The translations under genes and the position numbers were made by a program. The notes beneath the pieces were generated by a model. The model was not told the DNA's origin and did no database searches. It saw nothing but the letters and a program-made list of their open reading frames with translations. A stretch of DNA of 64,000 nucleotides from Bolinopsis microptera (taxonomy: Eukaryota > Ctenophora > Tentaculata > Lobata > Bolinopsidae): positions 10,238,411-10,302,410 of the forward strand of contig NC_087073.1 in the NCBI RefSeq assembly GCF_026151205.1, given 5' to 3'. Shown here piece after piece: positions 13,349 to 27,200 of the stretch (positions are counted from its first letter, which is position 1; the number at the start of each line of letters is the position of its first letter).

Positions 13349-13605
13349 ACAAACTCTACAAACTCTACAAACTCTCCAAACTCTACAAACTCTACAAACT
13401 CTACAAACTCTACAAACTCTACAAATTCTACAAACTCTACAAACTCTACAAACTCTACAAACTCTACAAACTCTACAAACTCTACGTACTCTACAAACTC
13501 TACGTACTCTACAAACTCTACAAACTCTACAAACTCTACAAACTCTACAAACTCTACAAATTCTACAAACTCTACAAACTCTAAAAACTCTACAAACTCT
13601 ACAAA
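13349..13605. repeat. 9-bp minisatellite (ACAAACTCT)n
   Basis: About 28 copies of a 9-bp unit with a few point variants (ACGTACTCT, ACAAATTCT). Because 9 is divisible by 3, it is open in several frames on both strands, giving Thr-Asn-Ser or Glu-Phe-Val repeats. No start, splice or flanking coding context supports translation. Confidence 0.95.
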
Positions 13606-13756
13606 GGACACCCTTTTTGAGGTGAGGAAAGTTACGGACTTGTTACATCTTCTTAGGGCCTATCGTGATATCATGGATCGCTTAGGTTCCACCAGGATCT
13701 AGTAGTCCTCATATAAATTCTGCGTCATCTTCTGTCTAATGGACGTCTAGTGGGCT

Positions 13757-13808
13757 CCCCCGTGTAGCGGCCTTCCCCGTGTAGCGGCCTTCCCCGTGGA
13801 GCGGCCTC
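13757..13808. repeat. 17-bp tandem repeat, three copies
   Basis: CCCCGTGTAGCGGCCTT occurs three times with one variant (GTGGAG). It is GC-rich against an AT-rich surround. Confidence 0.85.
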
Positions 13809-16800
13809 CCTTGTGATATTAAAGGTTTTGGAAAGGGCACCGCTATCCATGCTAGGCTCGTCTAGTACCAGCAACCAGCCATTCTTTAGGGTAAGAAGCC
13901 GGGTAACATAATATATAACACAAAATAATTATAATTTATAGTAATTAAATACAAGTTATTACTTATTAAGGTTAACTTTATTACAATAGAGGTGCCCGTT
14001 ATTCTAGTGCATACAGCTATGAAGGTCACTTAGCAGTTAAAACCATTTTTAACTGGTATTGGCAGTGGCGAGTTAGATTCAATATCATGTACACTTGTGT
14101 GTTTTCAACGGTAATAAGCATAATTTCTTGTTTTGGTCAGTGTAGTTTGCAAACATAAGTGTTTTACAGCTTCATTCAGCAGGCAATTATTATATTTCCA
14201 AACGTCTCATAATTATGCAGTCAATCAATTATCGCTCGGCGACTACAACTGCCAGCCTATTTTAATGCAATTTAAATTGGTAATTGGAATTTCCCCCAAT
14301 ATCTTGATTCTTTTTCACGCTATCTCCAAATGGAAACATCTAGAATTCTAAATTTAGCTTTCCGTGAACTATTTTAGCTTTTAAATTGATACACAAATTC
14401 ATAATCTATTCAGATCTCATTGTCCGGGTTATATAAAATCTGAGGTTTGTTTTATTTCATCGGTGGAAGTGGTTGCTACCGAAGTCAGTTGTTGTTGATT
14501 ATTCTCAATACATGATCTATTATTATACTGTTCAAGCAAGCTATGAACCGTTGATTAATGAAACAGCATATTTTGTATTGATTTCCATCCTTCTGTAAAT
14601 GTTAGTCTGAACAAAACTGTGAAATCTTCCGTCAGAACCCGAAATAATTAATCCATTATGTTGCACGCTCTCCAACTCTCCGCACTCGCAAGCTTCTAAA
14701 TAAAAGTGACTGATAGTTGCACAGAGGATGAATGGTATGGAATAGGGAGGAGGGATACCATAGTGCTCCCAGTGCTGTAAAATACTGCAGTGTATTTCAT
14801 ATCAGTATTCCGGCGGATACACCATGTGCAGTATATGTTATGAATTATATTAGCTTCCCTAAATATTAGATCCCAGTATTAAATGTTGTAGTCTACTCTG
14901 TACTTTTCGTCTGGGGTATTTATCGACTGCATTTGTATTTTCTTGACGGTTTTTAAAATGGTCGCGCTGTTATCAACCCTTGCTGACGTTTGTTGACGTG
15001 ATCGGTCGCCTTCAAGCAAGTGGTTTCTGCTTTGCACAGTTCATATAATATGACCGAGGGAGGGGCGTAATCGTGTTTCATCCGGAGATATAGATCATAT
15101 AGAATATTGCATAACTTGTTACATTTAACGGTGATATTATATATTGGGCTGGTCCAGTCAAGATAATGTCTAGACTCACGTGTACAACTATTGAGTTTCT
15201 CAATCTAATAACGCTACTTTTGTAACCAAATATGGCAATTTTTGGTTTTATTAACAATCCTGTCAGCTTGAAATGAGCCTCCTCATAACCCATCAGTATT
15301 AGCGCAAGAGTTTTGAAACATCCTGTATATAAAAATGTTGAAGGTAAATGGCTTTCATCTACGTGACGATTGTATTGTTTTAAGATGGTCAAAGTTAGGA
15401 CGATTTTGCGAATTGTAACGTTTTTATAGTGTTCTACTAAACTAACTGTACGTCTAGCTCTATTATTTTATAAAATAAATTGTCTAATATAAATATTAGA
15501 TTTATATGTAGAAATATAGTACTACTTTATTTCTGACTCGTCCCATCATCATTATTCCATATAAAGAACTCTTAGAATGAGTGCCAGTGTGGGGAAGGTG
15601 TGTAAACGCTTACAAAGTCTTATGGGACCCCGGGGAAACGCCCTCATTCGTTAATTGTCATTCCTACACAGTAAGCTCATCGTAACTGTCCTTATAGTGC
15701 TGTGTGATAATTGCAGCTAAGGAGGCTTCAGTTGAAAGTGTTGCAAGTTTGTATGTGTTTCCAGTGTTGTAAGGGGGTGAATGAAGTAGTTTTTGTGTTC
15801 ATTAATTTCTGGAGAAAATCTAATTTCATTAAGTCCTGGCTAAATACTTCGACTGATGAATGAGATGGGCGATATGAGTATCTTAATATGCCACCTTGAT
15901 TATTAAGTTGCAGGAGCACAGCTTGAACCGGTGGTGGTGTGACTTATTATATGTGAAATATAATTTATTATGATAAAAGGTGTTACTAGTAAGAGATCTG
16001 GGGTCAACACAATTATTGCATCATTATTGTTCCGCTGAATCTTATTACTCGCCTTACTTTTGTTCTGTTAGTCCTAATTTCGGTCACTCAGAAAAATAGC
16101 GTCGTCTCGAAACCTGAAGTGGAAGTAAACAGGCGTTTACGTGGCAGTCAAGTGATAAATATATATCTGCTATACAGCAAGGCAGTTACCAAGTCGAGCC
16201 TATTAATCTTCACCCTATTTCCAAGAAATCGAAATCTTGCATTATCTTTTAAGATAGGACAGATTACTAAAATCGTATGTTTCCATCTTGATAAGTGATA
16301 ACTGCATTAAGTTTTATTTGCGGAACTCTTATATTCTATTATATTCCAGCTTCTTCCTCAACATTCACGCTCTACACTCCTACATTTAGCAGCACTTTAA
16401 AGCAGACCTTTACTTTGATAGGGAGTTTAGTTTGTCTAGTTTAAATAGCGTTATCATACTCTTATAGAGTATGATACAGGGAGGGCCAAAAGTCAGTACC
16501 CATACGTTGGGTTTCTTATACCTCCGCCGTGTTTTATATTTGAGAGTTGTTGCTTTGCAGATGGCATACTGTACATACTTGTTCAAGGATTCCGTCGCCA
16601 AAATTTGAAAATTCGAATATTTTAGACCACGCCCATTCAATATTAAAACACCTATATTGTTCTCTCTGAACATGCTGGACGCCTAAGTTTTTTAGAAACG
16701 GTAGATTATTAAATGTTGTATCTGATCTAAAAAAAATGGTGTGAAACGGAGTAGAAATGACGAAGTTATCAAGCATTTTGTGTATCTCGTTAGCAAAATT

Positions 16801-17914
16801 GCTAACGCTGCAATTTATTGTTCAGACGTCAATCAGAGGAAGTCATTTGAGCTGGTTCATTTCATCAAGAGCTTAGTCCTCAATAGTTTAGTCCCAAAAT
16901 AGTTTATCAAACGGTCTCATGAGGCTGTCCAGTGTCCGTTACTTTTGTCAAAACACGAAGTTTCTCTGACAAGTTCCATCTTTCTGGTTCCTCATTTAGT
17001 GAGATTAGTTGACATTATATCAGATGCACGAATACAGAAAACTAATTCGCAGAAGATGTGATCATAAAAACCAGATCCTTATCTAACTAGATGTAATGAA
17101 GTTTTCTAACTGGACCGTGCAATACCCACGGAGCGATTAACAGTCTAAATTAACCACAGTAACGCTGCGTGATGCCAGGCAGAGTGTAGTCTTTAGTGAG
17201 ATGCGTGTAATATAGCTCAGTGAGTCTTTGATTATTATATATTTTGTTGATCATGACCTGCTGTGCTTTCTCTCTCTTCCGGAGTCTTGGTTATAATATT
17301 ATATGATTTGTGTTGCTGTTACTTCATTCGAGATGGTGTTTTGGAATTCTGCTCTGCTGGCAGTTGTTAAGATAGCTTTTTCTTATTTTCGTGTATTATT
17401 TTATCGATATCAGTTATTGCTCTGCCGTTTTCTGACAAAATTGCCGTAAGACCATTTTTAAAATTCTGAATTCTTAAACTCAAACTTCTTTTTTTGGTGA
17501 CGAAATATTCCTGGAAACGATCAGAAACGATCAGAACCAATCGCTGGCCCCTAGAAACCCTCGTTTAAAATCGCTTAAAATGCAAAAATGTATTATAAAA
17601 TATAAATGTGTCAAAAGTGCTTGAAAACCTCGGATTTTTGAGTGGTCTTCAAGCACCTTTGTCAGAAAACGGCAGTGCTGCCGTTTGGATTTGTGTTCCA
17701 TTCTGTATTGAATATCCCAACTTGTAGTAGCTTGAAAATTCGTATTTTTCTTAGAAATAAGGAAATTACAGTATTGTGTCGGATTACTCTCGACCGGACC
17801 GCACCGCTAACCTTCACACAGTCATAATACTCTACTAACATTATTATTATCTCACCTCTAAAATCATTTTTTGGAGCACACGTCGCTAGTAAAGTAAGGA
17901 ATGTAAGTAGCCTG
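13809..17914. other. Gene-poor intergenic region
   Basis: No supported gene. Small palindromes occur, for example ATCATACTCTTATAGAGTATGAT-type near 16452 and GTTAGCAAAATTGCTAAC near 16788. Several ORFs under 105 codons have no start, splice or domain context. Confidence 0.45.
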
Positions 17915-18040
17915 TCTCCAAGAAACCCTCACATTGTCTCCAAGAAAATCGCATGTTGTCTCAAAGAAAATCGCATGTTGTCTCCAAGAAAATCGCATGT
18001 TGTCTCCAAGAAAATCGCATGTTGTCTCCACAAGTACGTT
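17915..18040. repeat. 22-bp tandem repeat
   Basis: Five full copies and one partial of a 22-bp unit (TCTCCAAGAAAATCGCATGT plus TG), starting at 17915, 17937, 17959, 17981 and 18003. The first copy is the most diverged. Confidence 0.92.
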
Positions 18041-21000
18041 GTCCTCAAAAACAACGTACGTTGTCTCCTATGATCCAGGTTGTAACCGGAGCTGTCTTTG
18101 TCCTGTGCACCAGCTGGTGCACACGCTCAGTGAGTCACTTGTTACTGGTCAGCAGAGACTGGTTATTGAGAGAGTTGTTAGTAAACTAGTATAGTCATGT
18201 GAACTGTACTTATTGTCCTGATATTGAGTGGGTAACGCTGCCCTTCTCAGCCTCTTGTAACCTCACATCAGCCTCTTATAATCTCTGGGTACAAATAAGC
18301 CAGAAATGGAGATTGCCTGTTACTGGTAGATTAGCTGTCAACCTCTGACCAACCAACGAAAACGATTTTAACGGTCAACATAAATGGATTGAATTTGCAA
18401 ATTGATCATGTCGAGACTGGCATCAAGTTTTAATTTTGATTTTATCATCTTGTCAAACTTTAATCTAATAATAATAAGATATTCATATGTAATACGTTTA
18501 GTTTGACTGTCAAACGAGTTAACTGTAGCCATGTGCGGCTTCTTCTGTTAATAGATGCGACGTTATTATGTGTTTTTGTACTCTGCTCTAATACACTTTC
18601 TAGGGGACACTACACCAGCTTATTATAGTGGATTTTACTTGTGTTTAATCTACAAGTTTTACTCTATTTTATCCGACCTCTAGCTCTGTCTGTTGCTTCG
18701 TCGTTTTGGAACTTAGTTTGATTGTCAAATTGAATGAGCCTTTGTTTATGTTACATCATAAATCATTTGTCATACTAATCGCACCGTAGCACGTGTTTGG
18801 GGAAGTGTAGAATGTAGCCGCGCGTTCCATTGCACGTGGACGATGTGGTACAATGAGATCTCACTCTCACGATTCGCTGTACGGTCACCGACGTAGACGT
18901 TCCAGCACTGTTAGCTTCAAGTCCCTCAATAAGATACCCGGCGATGGAAAACCAGGTATTATAAACTAACAAATCAGGGATTTAGACGTGTCATTAGCGG
19001 GTTATTACTTTTGGTTTTGGTTTTAAAGCGGGTCAACGAGATTATATTATAAATGTGTAATTAATAATCCATGGGATTACAAAATTCGTATGTGACGTTC
19101 ATAAAATTATGTTTATGGGATTTACAATCCACATGGCACATGCAACTGATATTGATATCATGGTAACAATCATAACCATGATATTGATAAATGATATGGT
19201 AGTTAGTAGATCTTTATATCCAATACATTCAGCTGATCTGTTAAAAGTAAGCGTAAGATTTAAAACATGTGGTGACGGCACCTCAGGTAAACGAACTGTG
19301 CAGTGTGCATCTTTAAACAAATCTAGATTACTGCGATATTGTCTGGGTGTTTGAGTTGTCTTGAGTTCGTTTGTTTGAAATATTTGAAATATTTGTGGTT
19401 GGATCTCTTTCCAATCCTCACGGAAAGCATTAGTATTGTAATTTTAGAGTTGTCACCAAGATACCGTGTATTATAGCCCTTCAAGTGTTAGTTAGTTAGT
19501 TACACAATACATTACAGCATTAAAACTGACATACAATGACCAAAACATATGGCACCCCACTGTTATACATGTTATAAAATACGCTTTTAAGTAAACTTCC
19601 TAGCTCAGTAAGGTCGAACATCAACCCTAACAAACGAGCAGTGTATATTCAGTTAGGAGGGTAAATTAAAAAAATTGTATATATTAATAAATGTGTTATA
19701 ATAAATTATATATTATAATAAATATATTGTTGGCAAAATGTCAGGTACGTGGTCAATATCAAACTGAAAATCACGAACGGATTAACCAATCACAAAATAA
19801 CTTGTATATAAAATATATGCACCCTGTGAAATGTATAATTAGATTACCACGGGTTGTGAATGTTAACTGCGGATAACCCAAGACGACATGAAATTTAACA
19901 CAGTACGAGGCTCGGTTATCTCTCGAACTCGATTTTGATAATTTGAAGTTAAACTTTATCTACTTCAAGTTCCTCTTTATTTTCAATCAGCTCATCCAGA
20001 CTTCAAATCCAATTTACTCTCGAGTCTGATAAGAAAATGAAGCTAACAGTAATTTTGAGTAGATCATAAATTGGCACTTAGACAGAACCAGACAAAATTA
20101 ACAAGTCACTGACATGAAGTTTAATTAGCATTAAATTTACCGCAATCAAGAAGATATTGTCCTTTTTAAAATTTGCGTCTCCCTTAATTTTATAGTCAAT
20201 CGTCCAACAAAATTGGTTACTTTATCATCTCTTATCAAATTAGGGGTCCCCCACTCCAAAGGACCAAAGATTAACATAAATTTATGATAAAATACAACGA
20301 GGTATCAAATTCCAAGTCTCCAGAAGGCATGATATAATATTAAGGATTAAGAAACCCTCACTTCTCTGGCTCCTCGTTCTCGATGTTCCATTTCCCATAT
20401 TTCTGAATATTCATTGTGTTACCTCCTCCGAGAAATTTTGTTTACTTGTTTGTGTTTGATGTGTTGAAAGACTGTTATTCGGCTTGTGAAATGAAATGTA
20501 TGTTATACGATGGTGTCATTTTGGAGGAATTTTCTGATTATTGGAATTATACAGACCTGTCAGGTAATTTGGGTAGATCATTTACATAATCTAGTAAGAG
20601 CGGGTGCTTAAAAACACTATGTACTACTTTAAAATACCTACCAACTTTAAAATTTGGTAACAGGTCATTGGTTCTGGACAAAAGATTAATGCAAATAAAG
20701 TTCTGTGAAATTTAAATTCACTCCTCTATTGTATACAGCGCCCCTGTACTATGCACACTTCATATTTCACTACCACCAGTGTACATTGTACCTCATTTGT
20801 TTAGTCTTCTTAGTCTTATATAGGATCTAATATGATTCACACTGAGCCGTATGCTGCTTTACATTACATCGCCCCAAATGCGTACGTGATTATGTTTAGC
20901 GTCCGGTACTTTGGATTACATCAGTAAATTACAAACAAATAGAACTTGAAGGTTGTTTTCAAACTGCATTGTATCTAGTTTCACAATGATCCTATCTCTT

Positions 21001-21259
21001 GACTCACCATATTTCTTACTCAATTTAAAAAAAAGTTTTATTTCACATTTCTTTAATCATAAATTGAATAGGAGCGTAGACCACGATTTATTCAACTAAG
21101 AATGAACTTTAGGAATATAATGTTCTGTGGTAATTATATAATAAAATATGAGTATTCACATTATGGCAAGTAGTTGATTTTAATGGAACTGAATCAGTTT
21201 CCCTAACTCTTGTGTCACAGTAGTTACTATGTCTCATCTTAACACTCTTTGTTTCAGGT
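18041..21259. other. Intergenic DNA upstream of DENND4
   Basis: No coding exon is seen. The coding exon at 21260 follows an AG at 21256-21257, so a 5' UTR exon is expected somewhere here but cannot be located. An 18-bp palindrome (GTGCACCAGCTGGTGCAC) lies near 18104. Confidence 0.45.
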
Positions 21260-24200
21260 ATGGAGGGAGGAGAGGCGCCCTCAGTAGCAGATTACTTTGT
21301 GGTAGCGGGATTAGACGACTCTGTCACACTTCTTCAGCCCCCCGAATATGTTAGTCCCATTGTTTGAGAGAATATGTCACTCACAAAACTTTTGCCAGAT
21401 TAGAGAGAAAGCACCGATATTGAAAATGTTGCTGGAATGTATTTTGTATACGCAAATAACCGTAAAAGCTGTCAGATGTCATGATATTTCCCTCTCAAAT
21501 AACTGTCTGGCTTAAATTAACATTCCATTTTCTCCCCCAGGGTGACATACCACCGATAGTCGATCTAAAAATAGTGCTACCCCTCGAAAATGAGCTGTGT
21601 CCTGAAGGGTGGGAATATGTCACACCCTCTCACGCACTTTACCCTGCTAACTTGAACTGGGTCAACCCTGCTCAACTTCCTGTTTATCTGATCTGCAGGA
21701 GAGGATATGATCTGAAACCTATATGTGAACTAGAGTGAGTAGAACTTAAAGTTTACATTTTCTTACAATGTTTTCTAATGTATATCGGTGACTTTCCTGC
21801 TTTAAAAAAATTAATTCTGTGATAAGTTAGTGGATATTTTATTGGTTAAACATCTGACCCAATTTGTCTCCCAGAGTTCAATTCATCGAGCGGAAAGACA
21901 GAGTGAAGCAAGGGTTCGATTATATCAAAACCTCGATAGGCGGAAAACCTGTGTCGCTGAATGGGCACGTGTCACGACCAAACAAACACGTGTACCTGGG
22001 GTATACACGAGCCATAACCAACTCCTTCACTGATGGCATTACTGTAATACACCATACCACAAGCAAGAGAGATGACAGTGTAAGTGGTTCACACTTATTT
22101 GCGGACAATGTGTGCAGGGGAATACCTCTTACACTTGGTTATATCTCTTACTTCTGGCCTTGAACTAATGATAGGATCTGCAAAGATTCAAGAGAGCATA
22201 TGTTTACTTTTGCGTTTATGTAACGCGCGGCTACGTTTTCATGATGCAACTTTTGCTCTTTTCGCGCTGTTTTTGACGCGCGTTTCATAGATTGCTGGCG
22301 CGCTAGTAAATTTCATGTGTTTTTGTTTACCGACCCAATTGTGTTGAAGATGGGAATTAATGAACTTGCCAACTTGTTTGATGACTTGTGAGGTCATACT
22401 TGATGGCTCTTCTGAACAATTAGAAGCTACGATGATCAGATTCTTTAATTGTGTTCGGGTTCCTTGCGTCCGCGAACTGTTGAGTTCAAAGTTGGTAACC
22501 ATGGAAAATTAACAAATAAACAAACTTTATTTGAACACACGTTCCTTTTTCAGAGACAGGGTTTCAAAAGCATTCGATTACACAAAAGCACGTTTGGTGG
22601 GGATACTTTCATCTCCTACAAACTAACGAAATTCTACGCTGTCACGGGAATTTTCAAAGAATCATTATTGGACAGGTAAAATATTTAAATTCTCTGATCA
22701 CCAAGAAATCATCATACATCTTAAACACATCTTGTACACTTGAAAATAGTTCGGCTCTTGAAATTTTTTTTCACATAAATCAGTCAAGCATAGTACGAGT
22801 TTTCATGTATTCTTATCCAGGCATCCGAAAGCTAACAACCCCACATTTCCTCTGGACGAAAAGAACTCGCCAGCTTTTTGTTTACCAATGGGAGTACAAG
22901 TGGAGTGGTTTCGCAATAGAGATCAGAAACCAGCACCACAGTACTCCTCATTTGTGTTGACTAATGAGAAGGGGCACAAGGTTCGTCATTATCTTCCTTA
23001 TTATCCGCGGTCATTTATTTAAAAATCAGACTGGTGCAGGGTCGAAAATACGCTTAGTGATCGATCACATATTATGACCTACCTTACTCGGGAATATTAT
23101 AGCGGGTTAATTTATGACTGGGAAAATTAATAACCGGGAAAAATATGGCGGACTTTCCCAAAATCCGCCAAATTATCCCGGTCATGTATTTACCGGTGGC
23201 CGACCTTTCAAGTTTTTTTTCAGGTCAACAAATTTTCAACCGAAATTTCTGTTTTTGTTACTTGTTAAAGAAGTTATTTCATTTTACAGTTACTGATATT
23301 ACTCAGAAATAGAAAAAAAGACACGTCTAGTATTTAAAGGAAAATAAATCTATAGCAATAATAAGTCAAATCTTCATTAAAGCGTATTCTCATTCTCATT
23401 ATCGCTAATGTCCCCTCCATTATCATTATTGATATCCCCCTGCTGCTGACTGTCAAATTCGAAGTTGTATTGTTGTCTTAACAAGACTTTCATTTTGTCC
23501 GCTAATGGGGCTACTGCTCTGAAGGTCAGCCGGAGCTTAATTTCCTGCCCACCGCTTGGTATTGGGGAACGTCTTGGCTTTGCATCTTCAACTGCTCCAG
23601 TAATCAATCCACCGTGGACCATGAAATAGTGGCACAGTTTACTCACTTCATGGGCAAGAAAAGTGAGAATCACGGTCCACCCTGAAATCTGATTTCTATA
23701 ACCAAATTGTGATTTGTATAACGAAATTATGGTAGCAACCGCCAATAAAGTTACAGCCCTCCATCCACTGCTTCAAAAGTCTTCTCTAGCACATATGAGA
23801 CTTCAGGTAAAATATGATGATCACCACCCCCTTGGAACCCCATAATCTGAGTCGGCGGGTTTTTTTATGACTGGTAAAATTTTTGACCGGGAAAATCATG
23901 GCGGAATCTTCCAAAACCCACCACTTTATCCCGGTTATAATAATCCCGAGTAAGGTAAACAGGAAACATCTTTGTGGAAATTTTAGACCCCATTTCCTCC
24001 GTCAGCTATTTTATTCATATTTAGCAATTCTATAATTATTATCGTAAGCAATTTGATACATCCCATGACAATTTTTACTGACTTTTAACATTTACTTCTT
24101 CAGATGTATGGTTCTGCACTCACATTTTACGAACTTTTCATCGGCACTGAAAAGATCCAATCCTTATCAGAAAACTATCCCAAAGACCCTGACCTATTCC

Positions 24201-27200
24201 CATATGCAACCAAAAGTATTTGCATCCTGTCTCGATGGCCTTCATTTTTTGAAACGTTTCAAAAATGGTTGACAGAGTTATACGAGATTTCAATATCAGG
24301 ATTAGCGCTGACCATCCCAATTGAGCGGATGATATCTAACATGCTGTTTGATGTACCGTTCCCTACCCTTACCAAACCTACAGTATCCCTCTCTATTGGG
24401 GATAAGACTATACCATTCGAACAACCACTCACTACTCAAATACCAACCAGGTATTATTTATTTTCAATTCTAAGACAGTATACTGTTCTAGATTTCCCTC
24501 TAATAATTATAACCATTTGTACAGAAATATCATATCTTTTGAAAACTCCAAATGACTTCTGGCTTCCGGCCTTGTCTTTTTCTATTGACTCTTCCAAAAA
24601 TTACATATCCCCACTATTTAAACCATTAAAAAAATATCTTGTTTCAGCGGTGGCACAGTGAAAACGCTACTAGAATGTCTTGAACCAAATCACCTGTTGC
24701 AAGTCTTCTTCCAGCTCCTTCTTGAAGAAAATGTCCTGTTCATTTCATCGTCCTCACTAAATCTGACAGCGACGGCTGAGGCATTTTGTTCACTACTTTA
24801 CCCCTTCAAGTGGATGTCCCCGTACATTCCTCTTCTTCCCCGGCTTATTGGAGAGAGTTGTTTGCAGACTTTGAGTTGGACTGTCCGGTACCCTTCATCA
24901 TTGGTAAATGTTATCCCCATGTTGTAGGATTACCTAATTTTCCTGATTTCATACCGTTCTTTCTTCTCTTCTCTGAAATTATGTCTTAATCACAACAATT
25001 GGAGTTTGTAGTCTTCATATTGTCACTCCTCAGGAATGAAGCGGGACTTTCTGGATATGTACCACTGTCCGGACCGAGTGACACAGGTGAACCTTGATCA
25101 CAACACGGTCAGACTGCCCTCACGATACATCAACCCAGCTGATTACCTCCCAAAACACGTGATTAACAACCTGAAGAACAGTCTCACTAGTATCTACAAT
25201 ATGTGTGACACCAATAGCAACGGTGAGTGTTTGGTTGGGGATCTGGTATTCAAAATTGAATTGCATCCAAGTTACACAAAGGTTTTGTCATATAATGTGA
25301 GTTACGCCTTTACGAACTAAATCATAATCAAGACTTCCCCTCACTCTTATTATTTCAGTTCGGACGAGAGCAGTCGAGCTGCAAGTTCAAGAGACATTCC
25401 TAAAATTCCAAGCAACTCTACTTAAAGGCTACACGGACTTTCTTCTTCCAGTTTTAGAGTCAAAAGACAAAAACTTCTGTAACGCTGAAAATCTATTTGA
25501 TATCGAAAAGTTTATAGCTTCAAGGGAAGAGATTCAAAGGCCTTTCTATAAGGTATGATTATTTTGTTACTTTGTTTTACTTATTTCTCAGTAGACCGCA
25601 AAAGAACTATTTATCAAAATTATTTGAAATAATCTATTACTGTCATTATCCCTTAAATACAATCATTCATTTCAGAAACTGCTGAGTACCCAAATGTTCA
25701 ATTGCTTTATCATAGCTCGATCATTTATATCCGACTCTGACGAAACGTTGGAGTTCTTTGACGGTTGTATAGAGAGGCTGGAAGATGATGCGCCGCTGCT
25801 GCACGAAACAGATTCTAATCGTGGGGTTACTGTGGTGGTTCAAACTGAGAAAATGAGTCAAGGTAACATTTTAAATGGAAATTTGTTTTTATCATGAAGA
25901 TTAATATCGTGGTATCAGGGCACTCCATTGAACATCATTATCTTAGCCTGGTGTATAAAGCACATCTCCATAATTACATTTGCAATGAATTATGGGAAGG
26001 GAAGACTTTAACCAACGACTTGTGCGTCTCAACAGTAAACAGTTAAGCATTGGTTGCGAAACTACGGGAAAATTCTTAGAAACGTAGATGTATTAAGTAG
26101 ATCATAAGTTGGAAATATTGCAGGTCTGAAGCCGAGCAAGCTGTACAGTTACCCAGTATTCGTGCTGGATCAGGAACTGTTCTACACCAATGTTCCTGAG
26201 GAGAGAGGAGGCATGGAGAGATCGGTAATCTCACTGCGGACTAAAGTTGAGAAGCAGAAAATGTTAAAGCGTGCACGTGCAGCGAAGATGCGCTGTAACA
26301 CTCTCTCGTGGAGCAAGTAAGTCAACTTCTTCTCTTTTTTACTCGTGCGTGGAACATACAAAGCTTACAATAAAATATGTCATGATCGATGTTTAATATT
26401 CGCGTATTTCCTATGCCGGCCAACCTATGGGAATCAAAAACTGTCTGTAGTCTTAGGACCCAGGTATTGGGTGATGACTGATAAGAAATCAGTTCACATC
26501 TCAATAATTCCACATCGCTAAAATAAACTCGTCCAGGTGTCTGTTGCAGCACGTGTACTGTGTATGGTACCTCTACCTTCCCTCTCTGATAACGATCTTA
26601 GAACCAGGAGATGAACAACGAGCTCAACTTAATACTGCCCTTCAGATTATACAGACTCTCAGGACTGACAGAAAAACTAACTTGGAAGAGGTTTATTTCA
26701 AATGATTTAATTTTTTATATTTATCTCCTTTCTTTTTTTACTAATAAGTTTACAATCGATGAATCGATGAATTGGATTTAAAAAAAAAAACATAATCTAA
26801 ATATTTCTCTTTACTTCAGGTGTGTTACAGAATATTGATATCTCTATCCGGGTTCTACGATCACCCTCAAGTTGCCATGGATACCTTCACCCACATGCAG
26901 GAGAACAAAATGAACATCAGCGCCGTAACATACGGTCACTACCATCGTGCCGTCCTCTTCAACGAGAACGTTAACGGGGACACAGAGACAAACCCTCTTA
27001 CTCACTGGCGTATCTTGAGACTTTATATCATGACTTGTGTTGCTTTCAAACGTTTCCGGCGACAAGCCCAAGTCCCCATAGGAAACACAAGTTCACTCGA
27101 AAGTATTGAATCGAGCGTTAAGAACAATGATTCTCCCACCGGCACTGGCAGATTCTCATCTAACGGAATGTCAGATTCTGGGATAGAATTAGACCATCCC

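Noticed and set aside
13292-13702. Thr-Asn-Ser repeat protein
   Set aside because: A 9-bp minisatellite, open in both strands and several frames.
15078-15392. 104-codon minus-strand ORF
   Set aside because: No start context, splice sites or recognisable domain; could be a transposon relic but cannot be supported.
17915-18040. Possible CRISPR array of 22-bp repeats
   Set aside because: Head-to-tail repeats with no spacers.
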